Shown here piece by piece: positions 17,219 to 25,647 of a DNA stretch of 64,000 nucleotides; within the stretch, counting starts at the first letter, position 1, and each line of letters opens with the position of its first letter. The notes beneath the pieces were generated by a model. The model was not told the origin of the DNA and did not search any database. It saw only the letters and a list, made by a program, of their open reading frames with translations. Source of the DNA: Paraburkholderia fungorum (GTDB lineage: Bacteria > Pseudomonadota > Gammaproteobacteria > Burkholderiales > Burkholderiaceae); contig NZ_MCAS01000013.1 in the NCBI RefSeq assembly GCF_003610895.1, forward strand, positions 92,297 through 156,296, written 5' to 3'. The translations under genes and the position numbers were made by a program.

Positions 17219-17252
17219 CTTACTTCTCTTTGCGGCGGCAAAGAGAAGTAAG
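17219..17252. repeat. Intergenic inverted repeat (Burkholderia-type repeat element)
   Basis: A perfect 14-bp stem: CTTACTTCTCTTTG at 17219-17232, loop CGGCGG, and CAAAGAGAAGTAAG at 17239-17252. It is followed by TGCCGCCCCGCACAGGGGC. I recall near-identical sequences scattered between genes in Paraburkholderia genomes, always with the CGGCGG loop. It may act as an RNA-end structure between the convergent genes. Confidence 0.75.
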
Positions 17253-17335
17253 TGCCGCCCCGCACAGGGGCAACACTAATAGACCACAAAGAAAACAAGG
17301 AAAGGCCAACACCACAAGAGCACAAAAGAGAACTG

Positions 17336-18436
17336 CTAATCAACCTCCCCGACCAACCCTCGCCGCGCAGCCTCCCCCTTCGAAGAAGAAGATGAAGAGG
17401 AAGAAGAAGAATAAAAACCCCTGGCTCTCCCAACAACAATCTTCAACATGGCAATCACCGGCACAGCCAGAAAAATCCCCGCCACCCCTCCAAGCTGATC
17501 CCCAGCCAGCAACCCAACAATCACAAGAAACGGACTAACCTCAACCCCCTCACTCATCAAATAAGGATTCAGCACATAGTCCTGAAACACCCTGTACAGG
17601 GCAATAAAAATCACCAGCCAAAGCAGATGCGGATAACCGCTAAAAACAGCAACCACAAGCGTAATAGCAACCGCCGCTAGCGGCCCGGCAAACGGCACAA
17701 ACTCCAGCAGCCCCGCGCTGACAGCGAGCAAAAACGCATACGGCACACCCAGCAGCGAAAAAACCACCCCATAACAGATCAACGTCGCCAGCGACAAAAA
17801 CAGCAACGCCCGCACATACTTCGACAAAAGCACATTCAGATCCGTGACGATCTCGGCCCACAACACCCGATGCCGATCGGTGAGCAAATCAAGAAACGCT
17901 TTGCGCATCTGCGGACCTTCCTTGATCAGCAGAAAGCTCAGAATCGGAATCAGCACGAGGTAAATCAGATTGCTCGCCGCGTGCACCACCCCAAGACCGA
18001 CACTACGCGCCATCGGCACAGCCTTATCGGAACCGGTCTCAATCTGGCCGCGCACAAAATCCACGATCCGCTCGCGCAACGGTTCGAGAAAATGCGGCAA
18101 CGGAAGACGGTTGGGCACATCGGATTTCATCAATTCGGGCAATTGCGCGAACAGATGCGTGGCCTGGTCCTGCAACTGAACACCGAATAGCGAACCCGCT
18201 ACCGCGATCACCGCGACCACCACCACGAACACCAGCGCAATCGACGCTACCCTCGGCACACGGCGCGGCCGGAAGCGATCGACGAAATCGACCATCGGGT
18301 AGATCAGATAGCTGAAGAAAACCGCGAACACGACTACCAGCACCGTAGACGACGCGGTATAGATCATGAACAGCAACAGCGCAATCAGAAACGCAGTCCA
18401 GACTTTCCTGGCTGTGCAGACGTCGAATCCCAGCAT
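17336..18436 (-). CDS. AI-2E/PerM-family transporter
   Basis: A 366-residue membrane protein of the AI-2E exporter (PerM/YdiK) family, with about seven to eight TM helices. Recognisable parts are FLIALLLFMIYTASSTVLV and FFSYLIYPMVDFVDR in the N-terminus. The signature GVPYAFLLAVSAGLLEFVPF and LNPYLMSEGVEVSPFLVIV lie in the C-terminal half. ATG 18436 (MLGFDVCTARK) has AGGA six bases upstream; the longer frame to 18553 lacks one. The tail ends with ten consecutive serines and then KGEAARRG, an unusual simple-sequence extension. Substrate unknown; the family name does not prove autoinducer transport. Confidence 0.88.
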   Translation of the reverse strand: MLGFDVCTARKVWTAFLIALLLFMIYTASSTVLVVVFAVFFSYLIYPMVDFVDRFRPRRVPRVASIALVFVVVVAVIAVAGSLFGVQLQDQATHLFAQLPELMKSDVPNRLPLPHFLEPLRERIVDFVRGQIETGSDKAVPMARSVGLGVVHAASNLIYLVLIPILSFLLIKEGPQMRKAFLDLLTDRHRVLWAEIVTDLNVLLSKYVRALLFLSLATLICYGVVFSLLGVPYAFLLAVSAGLLEFVPFAGPLAAVAITLVVAVFSGYPHLLWLVIFIALYRVFQDYVLNPYLMSEGVEVSPFLVIVGLLAGDQLGGVAGIFLAVPVIAMLKIVVGRARGFYSSSSSSSSSSKGEAARRGLVGEVD

Positions 18437-18571
18437 GAACCTTCCTCGAAAGACAGCGAGAACCGGCGCCCGAAAGACGCCGGCCACATTGGACAACCAG
18501 GGCGCCCACGGGGCGAAAAACATGTGCCTGTCACGCAATGAACCCTGCGTCACAAGCGACGGCGAACCGAC

Positions 18572-18817
18572 CTACATCAGCTTGCCCAGCAGAAATCCGA
18601 CACCGAGCGCGATCAGCAACGCACCGAGCGGATTGTTGCGGGCGCTCTCGGCAACCTGATCGACGCTATCGCCAACCTTCGCCTGGGCCTTGCCGGCAAG
18701 CTGGCGGGCCTTGCCTTCAGCCTGCAGGCCGAGATCGCCGGTCAAACCACCGACCGCGTCCTGCACCTTGCCTGCCGCATCTTTCACGGTTCCTTCGATC
18801 TGATTTGAATTCATCAT
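18572..18817 (-). CDS. CsbD-family stress protein with C-terminal membrane segment
   Basis: An 81-residue protein: CsbD-type repeats (QIEGTVKDAAGKVQDAVGGL, then QAEGKARQLAGKAQAKVGD) followed by a hydrophobic tail NPLGALLIALGVGFLLGKLM, like the anchor of DUF883 proteins. CsbD proteins are strongly induced under general stress, but their function is unknown. AAGGAG precedes the ATG. It lies 67 bp after a second csbD gene on the same strand, and both are probably one transcript. Confidence 0.88.
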   Translation of the reverse strand: MMNSNQIEGTVKDAAGKVQDAVGGLTGDLGLQAEGKARQLAGKAQAKVGDSVDQVAESARNNPLGALLIALGVGFLLGKLM

Positions 18818-18884
18818 CGTTCTCCTTGAACAGAGTGAGCGGGCAAGCGTGCGCCGCGGCCGGCGTTTTACGGTTGCCGCCTGG

Positions 18885-19067
18885 TTACTTCTTCACGCGA
18901 TCACGGACCGCATCCGCAGCTTCACCGACTTTCGACTGCACCTTACCGGCGAGCTTTTCGGCCGCGCCTTCGGCCTGGGTCGTCCGGTTGCCGGTGACCT
19001 TGCCGATCGCTTCCTTGACGGAGCCTTTGACCTGTTTCGCCGCACCTTCGACACGATTCTTGTCCAT
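18885..19067 (-). CDS. CsbD-family stress protein
   Basis: A 60-residue hydrophilic protein beginning MDKNRVEGAAKQVKGSVKEA, with the CsbD pattern of helical G-K/Q-x-x-G-K repeats, ending VRDRVKK. ATG 19067 has AAGGAA six bases upstream; the longer open frame to 19169 has no family match. It is first of the two csbD genes. A palindrome 138 bp upstream matches one before the PAS-LuxR gene, suggesting direct control by that regulator. Confidence 0.88.
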   Translation of the reverse strand: MDKNRVEGAAKQVKGSVKEAIGKVTGNRTTQAEGAAEKLAGKVQSKVGEAADAVRDRVKK

Positions 19068-19204
19068 GACGATTTCCTTGAAAGATTGAGTTGTGCACCA
19101 AAGACGTCGAGCGCTTCGTGCCTGAAGAACCTGAGCGCATGCACACGGGTACTCGACGCAGGATTTCATTGTCCAGGTTCATGGCATCTGCCGACAGGCG
19201 CGAA

Positions 19205-19225
19205 TGCACCGGATCGCCTGGTGCA
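19205..19225. promoter_or_regulatory. Putative operator upstream of the csbD genes
   Basis: A 21-bp dyad TGCACC-N9-GGTGCA preceded by AA and followed by TTTGAACC. The same layout is repeated at 21025-21045 upstream of the PAS-LuxR gene. An additional half-site TGCACCA is at 19094-19100. Confidence 0.5.
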
Positions 19226-19362
19226 TTTGAACCGCACGCCAACGCGCCTGAATCCGTGGTTCGCCTTGCTCCGGTTCATGACGGCCCCCGTCCAGACGAA
19301 GCTCAGCAGCACGGTTCGTTCCCGGCCGCGTTGCCGGCGGGAAATGCGTGGCGCAAACGTGC

Positions 19363-20943
19363 CTAAGCGGTCTTCGAACCCTTGCGGCGCGGCGCTTTGG
19401 CAGGCGCGAGACCAAAGTGGCCACGGCTTTGTGCCCACACGATCGCCTCGCTGCGGCTATGTACATCGAGCTTCGCGTAAATCGTGGCGACATGGTTGCG
19501 CACCGTGTTCGGCGCGAGCCCGAGCTCTCTGGCGATTTCCTTGTCCGCCAGACCGGCGCACAGGCAGGAGAACACATCCCGCTCACGCGCGGTCAGGTCG
19601 GCGAGGTGGCCGCCGGCGTCGGGCGCGTTCGCGCGCCGCACGTTGACCAGCTTTTCGATCAACGTCTGGCTGAACCAGGAGGCGTCCTGCATGACGGTTT
19701 CGATCGCCGTCACCAGTTCCATTTCGGAGCGCTTGCGCTCGGTGATGTCGAGCAAGGTCATCAGCACGCAATCCTTGCCGTGGATGCTGACCGCTTCGGC
19801 GGACACCAGACAGTTCAGCTGGTCGCCCGCATGGTTGTTCACCTGGAATTCGACGTTGCGCAGGCTGCCTGACTCGCGCAACGCCTCGCTGATCCGCGCA
19901 TACGCGTCGCCGTTCCACAGCCCGCTCTGGTCCAGCGGCTTGCCCAGCAGTTCTTCGGAGGAAAAACCGGTGGTCGCGGTGAAGGCGTCGTTGATATCGA
20001 GCGTCATGTAGTCGTCGGCGACAAACAGCGCGGTGGGGACCGGTGTCATCCGGAACGACTTCGCGAAGCGCTCCTCGCTCTGCCGCAGCGCGCTCTCGGC
20101 GCGCTTGCGCGGCTCGAGATCCATGAAAGTGAACAACATGCACGCTTCTTCGCCGATGTCGATCGGTTGTCCCGCCACCACCACGAACTTATTGCCGCCT
20201 TCGGGCAAGCGCAGCAGCGCCTCCATCTGCGGAATGGTTGCGCCTTCGCTGAGCCGCTCGATGGCGAGTTCGCGCTTCTCCGCGCCCTCGAACACATCGA
20301 GCTCGTACACCGAGCGGCCGATGACGTTCTCCCGCACGTAACCGGTCATCTCCAGAAAGCCCTGATTGACCTTGATGTAGCGCTGATCGCTGAGGCGGCA
20401 GATGACAGCCGGCGCGGGGTTGGCGTTGAAGGTCTTCTCAAACCGCTTTTCGGCGCTCGCCCATTCGCTCGCGTCGTGCAGGATCAGGGCAAGGCAGTCG
20501 GGTTCGCCGCGGGCGTTGGTCAGCACGAGGCTGCGCACGCGGTGCACCCAGTTCACGTCGTCTTCATGCGCGGGAAAAACCTCGACCACCACGTCGCTGA
20601 AGCACTCGCCCGCCACCACGCGTTCGATCGGGTAGCCGCCCTCGGGCAGCGGGTGATTGTTGCGGTAACGCAGCCGGAAGCGCTCGCGGTATTCGGTGAC
20701 GTCCGCGCCCAGTTGCGCGACCTCGGTGATGCCGTGTATCTGCAACGCGGCCTGGTTCGCCCAGACGATGGTCTGGTCCGGTTCGACGAGAATCACGCCC
20801 TCGGTCAAGCCCGTGATGATCTGCTGCAACTGGCGCCGATCGGTCTGCGTGCGCAGCACCTTGTCGTCGGCGGGCGGCTGGGCGCCGTCTGAACCGTCGG
20901 TTTGCACTGGTGGCGAGGGTGCGGCAGAAGGTGTTGCGGTCAT
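19363..20943 (-). CDS. Triple-PAS LuxR-type transcriptional regulator
   Basis: A 526-residue cytoplasmic regulator. Three PAS domains can be seen: about 35-160 (ITGLTEGVILVEPDQTIVWA), 165-285 (NPAPAVICRLSDQRYIKVNQ, then GFLEMTGY) and 295-420 (TPVPTALFVADDYMTLDIND, then LLDITERKRSE). A GerE/LuxR HTH is near 460-520 (LTARERDVFSCLCAGLADKE, then LGLAPNTVRNHVATIYAKL). No kinase, GGDEF or receiver domain is present, so sensing and DNA binding are in one chain. It starts at ATG 20943, though no strong ribosome site is visible. Operator-like dyads lie 82 bp upstream and before the csbD genes. Confidence 0.85.
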   Translation of the reverse strand: MTATPSAAPSPPVQTDGSDGAQPPADDKVLRTQTDRRQLQQIITGLTEGVILVEPDQTIVWANQAALQIHGITEVAQLGADVTEYRERFRLRYRNNHPLPEGGYPIERVVAGECFSDVVVEVFPAHEDDVNWVHRVRSLVLTNARGEPDCLALILHDASEWASAEKRFEKTFNANPAPAVICRLSDQRYIKVNQGFLEMTGYVRENVIGRSVYELDVFEGAEKRELAIERLSEGATIPQMEALLRLPEGGNKFVVVAGQPIDIGEEACMLFTFMDLEPRKRAESALRQSEERFAKSFRMTPVPTALFVADDYMTLDINDAFTATTGFSSEELLGKPLDQSGLWNGDAYARISEALRESGSLRNVEFQVNNHAGDQLNCLVSAEAVSIHGKDCVLMTLLDITERKRSEMELVTAIETVMQDASWFSQTLIEKLVNVRRANAPDAGGHLADLTARERDVFSCLCAGLADKEIARELGLAPNTVRNHVATIYAKLDVHSRSEAIVWAQSRGHFGLAPAKAPRRKGSKTA

Positions 20944-21024
20944 TATTGTCGGCACGCGGGAAGCGCGCGAGAGCCTGTCCAGACCGCAGAATCGCTTAAA
21001 TCGCGCCGCCGCGCCAATGGTCAA

Positions 21025-21060
21025 TGCACCAGGCGCGCTGGTGCACTTGCACCAGGTGCA
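21025..21060. promoter_or_regulatory. Putative operator pair upstream of the PAS-LuxR gene
   Basis: A 21-bp dyad with perfect 8-bp arms (TGCACCAG, five bases, CTGGTGCA) at 21025-21045. A second 13-bp palindrome TGCACCAGGTGCA follows at 21048-21060. The first dyad shares AATGCACC and TGGTGCA plus a TTG(A/C)ACC extension with the element before the csbD genes. Confidence 0.55.
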
Positions 21061-21135
21061 GGGGTCAGGGGGCAAAAAGCGCCCGCCGCCAGGTCAAGCG
21101 GCACGGCAGACGCAAGCTGCGTGGAGGCCAGGGCC

Positions 21136-22284
21136 TTAACCTTCTTCCGCCCCCAAAGCAGCCAGCGGATGGGTTTCCCGCTTCCAGGGCGACGCCAGGA
21201 AATGCCGCACCCGTTCCGGCCGCACTTCCGCGAGCGTCGCGGGCGCCCACCGGCTCTTGCGATCCTTGTCGATCAGATGGGCCCGCACACCTTCGCAGAA
21301 ATCGCCCTCCTCGATGACCCGCTTGACGATGCCCAGCTCCATCCTGAAGCACTCCGCCAGGGTCATCTGCCGGCCGCGCAGCAAGGCCTCACGCGCGACA
21401 TACAGCATCGTGGGCGAATGCCCGGTCATGGCGTCGTAAGCAGACTGCAGCCACTGCCTCACCTCACGCGGCGGCTCGCGCTCCAGATCCTGGCGCAACG
21501 TCGCGACGATCCGCTCGACACTCGAGCGCCGGTCGAAATGCCTCAGCATCAACGGGGTAAACGCCCCCAACGCAGCGTGCGGAACGATGTTGCACGGCGG
21601 CTCGAACACCCCGCGCAAGGCAGTCAACAGGTCGCCCGCGTGCGACATGCGCTGCAGGCGCTCTTCGAACGTCCCAAGCCACTCGGCCGGCACGCACAGA
21701 TCCGCCAGTTGCAGGCGCAGCGCATCCGCGCCGGATAAGGTCGCGCCGGTAAGCCCGACATATAGTTCGACCTCTGCCGGCATCACGCTCAGGAAACGCG
21801 TCGCGCCGACGTCGGGCAGAAAGCCGATACGCGTCTCCGGCATCGCGATCTTGCTGCGCTCGGTGACGATGCGCAGCCGCGCCCCCTGACCGAGCCCCAT
21901 GCCGCCGCCCATCGAAATGCCGTCGAGCAAGGCGACCACCGGCTTCGGAAACCTGTGCAGCGCGTAGTCGAGCCGGTATTCGTCGACGAAAAACGCGAGC
22001 CACCGGCTGTCGCCATTCTTCGCGAGCCGATGCACCTCGCGCACGTCGCCACCGGCGCAAAAACCCTTGGCGCCCGCCCCTCTCAGCACGAGGGCAACGA
22101 TGCCGTCATCGGTACGGCAATGCTCGACCAGCACGGCAAGTTCGCGCACCATCGCATGCGATAGCGCATTGAGCGCGGCAGGCCGGTTCAGCGTGATGAT
22201 CGCCACGCGATTGACCACGCGAAACAGAATCTCGCGTTCCGCTTCGGCGCTCGTATCGGTTGCGATGCTCTGCAAGGCGCTCAT
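21136..22284 (-). CDS. 3-hydroxyisobutyryl-CoA hydrolase
   Basis: A 382-residue crotonase-fold thioesterase releasing 3-hydroxyisobutyrate from its CoA ester in valine breakdown. Key parts: FCAGGDVREV near residue 75 (oxyanion hole), GGGMGLGQGARLRIV near 125, and MPETRIGFLPDVGAT with the catalytic Glu. Its length exceeds that of simple enoyl-CoA hydratases and fits HIBCH. ATG 22284 overlaps the stop of the upstream hydratase gene (ATGA), so it is the last gene of a tightly packed operon. Confidence 0.88.
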   Translation of the reverse strand: MSALQSIATDTSAEAEREILFRVVNRVAIITLNRPAALNALSHAMVRELAVLVEHCRTDDGIVALVLRGAGAKGFCAGGDVREVHRLAKNGDSRWLAFFVDEYRLDYALHRFPKPVVALLDGISMGGGMGLGQGARLRIVTERSKIAMPETRIGFLPDVGATRFLSVMPAEVELYVGLTGATLSGADALRLQLADLCVPAEWLGTFEERLQRMSHAGDLLTALRGVFEPPCNIVPHAALGAFTPLMLRHFDRRSSVERIVATLRQDLEREPPREVRQWLQSAYDAMTGHSPTMLYVAREALLRGRQMTLAECFRMELGIVKRVIEEGDFCEGVRAHLIDKDRKSRWAPATLAEVRPERVRHFLASPWKRETHPLAALGAEEG

Positions 22285-23111
22285 CGAGGGTTCTCCTGCC
22301 CGGCGTTCCCTGCCTGCCCAGTCTGCTCCGTCTGCGTCACCTGCCAGCGTGGCGCGCGTTTCTCGAGAAACGCATTGACGCCTTCGCGCTGATCGGCGCC
22401 GTCGAACAGATCGACAAAGCGTTCCCGCTCCACCGCGAGCGCCGCCGCGCGCGGCACGCCGTTGCGGCTCTGATGAATCAGCGTCTTGCTGAAACCGACC
22501 GCTTGCGGACTCAATGTCGCGACACGCGCCGCCATGGTCAACGCGGCCTCGCGCGCGGCGCCCTTTTCCACCACTTCTTCGACGAGCCCGATGCGCAACG
22601 CGGTCGCCGCATCGACCCGTTCACCGGTCAGGATCATCCGCTTGGCCCAGCCTTCACCAACCAGCCAAGGCAAGGTTTGGGTGCCGCAGCCACAGGGCAG
22701 CAAACCCACCGCCGTTTCGGGCAACGCCATCACGGCATGCTGTTCGGCGATACGGATATCACACGCCAAGGCGCATTCAAGGCCGCCGCCCATGGCATAA
22801 CCGTTGATCGCCGCGATCACCACCGGCCGCGCGTTCTGCAAGGTCTCGAACGCCGAGCCGAAGCGCGTTGCCGCCGTGCGCGCGACCTCGCGATTGCCGT
22901 CGGCGAACGTGTTCAGGTCGGCGCCCGCGCTGAAAAACTTCGGGCCGTCGCCGGTGATCACGATGGCACGCACACGCGCTTCGCCATTCAGACGCTCGAC
23001 AGTCTGCTGCAACATCAGCAGGCCGTCCGGCGTGAATGCGTTCGCGGGCGGCCGCTTGAGCGTCAGCCGCGCGACGGCGCCGTCATGAGCGTAGTCGAGT
23101 TCGATCATCAC
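22281..23111 (-). CDS. Enoyl-CoA hydratase (methacrylyl-CoA hydratase in context)
   Basis: A 276-residue crotonase. FSAGADLNTF forms the oxyanion hole. Both catalytic glutamates are present, in GGGLECALACD and LPETAVGLLPCGCG. In this operon the expected step is methacrylyl-CoA to 3-hydroxyisobutyryl-CoA. The ATG at 23111 overlaps the mmsB stop (ATGA, 23108-23111), and its own stop overlaps the hydrolase start. The last residues (GNAGQENPR) are a polar tail. Confidence 0.88.
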   Translation of the reverse strand: MMIELDYAHDGAVARLTLKRPPANAFTPDGLLMLQQTVERLNGEARVRAIVITGDGPKFFSAGADLNTFADGNREVARTAATRFGSAFETLQNARPVVIAAINGYAMGGGLECALACDIRIAEQHAVMALPETAVGLLPCGCGTQTLPWLVGEGWAKRMILTGERVDAATALRIGLVEEVVEKGAAREAALTMAARVATLSPQAVGFSKTLIHQSRNGVPRAAALAVERERFVDLFDGADQREGVNAFLEKRAPRWQVTQTEQTGQAGNAGQENPR

Positions 23112-24028
23112 GCGTTCCCGTCTTTGCTGTCTTTGCTGTCTTTGCTGTCGTCGCGATAGAGCTTGATCACCGCGGAGAAGTCCAGGCGTCCCGCGCCCTT
23201 CGTGCTCATGGTCTGATAAAGCTGTTGAGCCAACGCGCCGAGATACACCGGTTGACGCGCGAATTTGGCGGCGTCGGTGGCGAGGCCCAAATCCTTGAGC
23301 ATCAGATCGGTGCCGAAGCCGCCGGTATAACCGCGCGTGGACGGCGCGGTTTCGATCACGCCGGGCATCGGGTTATACGTGTCCGAACTCCAGCAGCGGC
23401 CTGTCGAGGTATTGATGATGCCGCCCAGCACTTTCGTGTCGATGCCGAGCGCCTCGCCCAGCGACATCGCCTCGGCTACGCCTGCCATCGTGATGCCGAG
23501 CACGAGGTTGTTGCAGATCTTCGCGACCTGGCCCGTGCCGGTGTCGCCGCAATGCACGATGTTCTTGCCCATCGCCAGCAACACCGGTTTGACCTGCTCA
23601 TACGCGCTCGCGCTGCCGCCGACCATGAAGGTCAGCGTGCCTGCCGCCGCGCCGCCAGTGCCGCCCGAGACGGGCGCGTCGACGAAGGTGTTGCCGCGTT
23701 GCGCCGCCAGTTCGGCAAACGCCTTCACGCTGGCCGGGTCGATCGTGCTCGAATCGATGATCGTCACGCCTTTCGCGATTCCCGAGAGCACGCCGTCATC
23801 CGCGGTCAGCACGCTGCGCACGTGCGCGGCCGCGGGCAGCATCGTGATCACACATTCGACGCCGGTCACCGCCGCTTTCGGGGAAGCCGCCGCGGCGGCG
23901 CCGGCATCGACCAGCGCCTGCACCGCCTGTGCGTTGAGGTCGAATACGTTGACCGCGTGCCCCGCCTTGAGCAGGTTGAGCGCCATCGGCGCGCCCATGT
24001 TGCCGAGTCCGATAAAGCCTATTTTCAT
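23108..24028 (-). CDS. mmsB: 3-hydroxyisobutyrate dehydrogenase
   Basis: A 306-residue NAD-dependent beta-hydroxyacid dehydrogenase oxidising 3-hydroxyisobutyrate to methylmalonate semialdehyde. It begins MKIGFIGLGNMGAPMALNL (Rossmann GxGxxG and family motif 1). It also has APVSGGTGGAAAGTLTFMVG (substrate-binding motif) and the catalytic Lys region GQVAKICNN. The frame opens further upstream, but ATG 24028 is the obvious start, 34 bp after mmsA. The C-terminus ends DSKDSKDSKDGNA, encoded by a 9-nt tandem repeat, an unusual extension. Confidence 0.93.
   Translation of the reverse strand: MKIGFIGLGNMGAPMALNLLKAGHAVNVFDLNAQAVQALVDAGAAAAASPKAAVTGVECVITMLPAAAHVRSVLTADDGVLSGIAKGVTIIDSSTIDPASVKAFAELAAQRGNTFVDAPVSGGTGGAAAGTLTFMVGGSASAYEQVKPVLLAMGKNIVHCGDTGTGQVAKICNNLVLGITMAGVAEAMSLGEALGIDTKVLGGIINTSTGRCWSSDTYNPMPGVIETAPSTRGYTGGFGTDLMLKDLGLATDAAKFARQPVYLGALAQQLYQTMSTKGAGRLDFSAVIKLYRDDSKDSKDSKDGNA
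23122..23148. repeat. 9-nt tandem repeat inside mmsB 3' end
   Basis: Three copies of TCTTTGCTG on the plus strand, giving the repeated Asp-Ser-Lys tail of MmsB. Being in frame, gain or loss of a unit would only change tail length. Confidence 0.85.
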
Positions 24029-24062
24029 GGTGTCGTCTCTCGTACCAATTAGACCCGAGGGT

Positions 24063-25580
24063 TCAGCGCAGGCTGATGGTGGTGTTGACGCCGTCGTTGA
24101 CGGTGTCGTCATCGAACCAGCGGGCGGTGACGGTTTTGGTCTGCGTGTAGAACTGCACGACCTGCTTGCCGTACGGCCCGAGGTCGCCGAGTTTCGAGCC
24201 ACGCGAGCCGGTAAAGCTGAAGAACGGCACCGGCACGGGAATCGGAATGTTGATGCCGACCTGGCCGATATCGATTTCGCTCTGGAACTTGCGCGCCGCC
24301 GCACCGCTTTGCGTGAAGAGACCCACGCCATTGCCGAACGGATTGCGGTTGACGAGCGCGATGGCGTCGTCGAGCGTCGCGGCATTCAGCACCACCAGCA
24401 CCGGGCCGAAGATTTCCTGACGATAGACTTCCATGTCGGTGCTGACATTGGTGAAGACCGTCGGGCCGATAAAGTTGCCTTGCTCATAACCCGGCACCGT
24501 CACGTCGCGGCCATCGAGCGCCAGCGTTGCGCCCTCTTTCACGCCCTGTTCGATCAGACCGAGAATGCGCTGCTTCGCGGCACGTGAGACCACCGGGCCA
24601 ATGTCCGTAGCCGGCTCGCTACCCGCGTTGACCTTCAGCGTCTTCGCCTTCGCGACCAGATCGGGCAGCCATTGCTGGGCCGCGCCGACCAGCACGACCA
24701 CCGAAGTCGCCATGCAACGTTGTCCCGCCGCGCCAAACCCGGCGCCGGCCAGCGCGTTCAGGGTCTGCTCGCGGTTCGCATCGGGCAGCACCACGGCGTG
24801 GTTCTTTGCGCCCATCATCGATTGCACGCGCTTGCCGTGTTCGCTGCCGAGGCGATAAACATGCGTGCCCACCGCCGTCGAGCCGACGAAGGAAATCGCT
24901 TTGACGAGATCGTGCGTGCAAAGCCCGTCGACGACTTCCTTGCCGCCGTGCACGACATTCAGCACGCCCTTCGGCACACCGGCTTCAAGCGCCAGTTCGA
25001 CCAGTTGCATCGTCGACAGCGGGTCCTGCTCGGAAGGCTTCAGCACGAACGTATTGCCGCAGACAATCGCCATCGGGAACATCCACAACGGGATCATCGC
25101 GGGGAAATTGAACGGCGTGATGCCGGCGCATACACCGATCGGCTGACGCAGCGTGTAGGTATCCACGCCACCGGCGACGTTCTCGGCGAATTCGCCCTGC
25201 TGCAAGCTGCCGATCGAGCAGGCGTGCTCCACCACCTCGAGCCCGCGGAAGATGTCGCCTTCCGCATCGGGAATCGTCTTGCCCTGCTCGGCGCTCAAGG
25301 TCCTGGCGATGCGCGGCGAATGCTCGCGAATCAAGGCCTGGAACTTCAGCATGATGCGCATGCGCGCACCGACCGGCGTGTCCTTCCACGTCTTGAACGC
25401 AGCGTGTGCCGCCTGGATCGCTTCGTTGACTTCATCGGCGGTGGCGAACGGCACGCGGGCAAGCACCTCCTGCGTAGCCGGGTTGACGATGTCGCGCCAT
25501 TCGGCGGTTTTGGACTCGACGAACTCACCGTTGATCAGCAGCTTGACGGTGGGGACCTGATTCGAAGCGATTGCGTTCAT
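24063..25580 (-). CDS. mmsA: Methylmalonate-semialdehyde dehydrogenase (acylating)
   Basis: A 505-residue aldehyde dehydrogenase giving propionyl-CoA from methylmalonate semialdehyde, NAD+ and CoA. Hallmarks: QPIGVCAGITPFNFPAMIPL, the NAD-binding SFVGSTAVGTHVY, AKNHAVVLPDAN, the catalytic Cys in GAAGQRCMATSV and the EIFGPVL motif. Length is normal (about 500). AGGAG lies seven bases before ATG 25580. It is followed by mmsB after 34 bp. The C-terminal PVPFFSFTGSRGSKLGDLG is typical of MmsA rather than other ALDHs. Confidence 0.95.
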   Translation of the reverse strand: MNAIASNQVPTVKLLINGEFVESKTAEWRDIVNPATQEVLARVPFATADEVNEAIQAAHAAFKTWKDTPVGARMRIMLKFQALIREHSPRIARTLSAEQGKTIPDAEGDIFRGLEVVEHACSIGSLQQGEFAENVAGGVDTYTLRQPIGVCAGITPFNFPAMIPLWMFPMAIVCGNTFVLKPSEQDPLSTMQLVELALEAGVPKGVLNVVHGGKEVVDGLCTHDLVKAISFVGSTAVGTHVYRLGSEHGKRVQSMMGAKNHAVVLPDANREQTLNALAGAGFGAAGQRCMATSVVVLVGAAQQWLPDLVAKAKTLKVNAGSEPATDIGPVVSRAAKQRILGLIEQGVKEGATLALDGRDVTVPGYEQGNFIGPTVFTNVSTDMEVYRQEIFGPVLVVLNAATLDDAIALVNRNPFGNGVGLFTQSGAAARKFQSEIDIGQVGINIPIPVPVPFFSFTGSRGSKLGDLGPYGKQVVQFYTQTKTVTARWFDDDTVNDGVNTTISLR

Positions 25581-25647
25581 GCTGAAACTCCTGGGCAGTG
25601 GCCGTATCCGTGGTTGTCTGCGGCCAAACAGTGACTGGGATTAAAAA

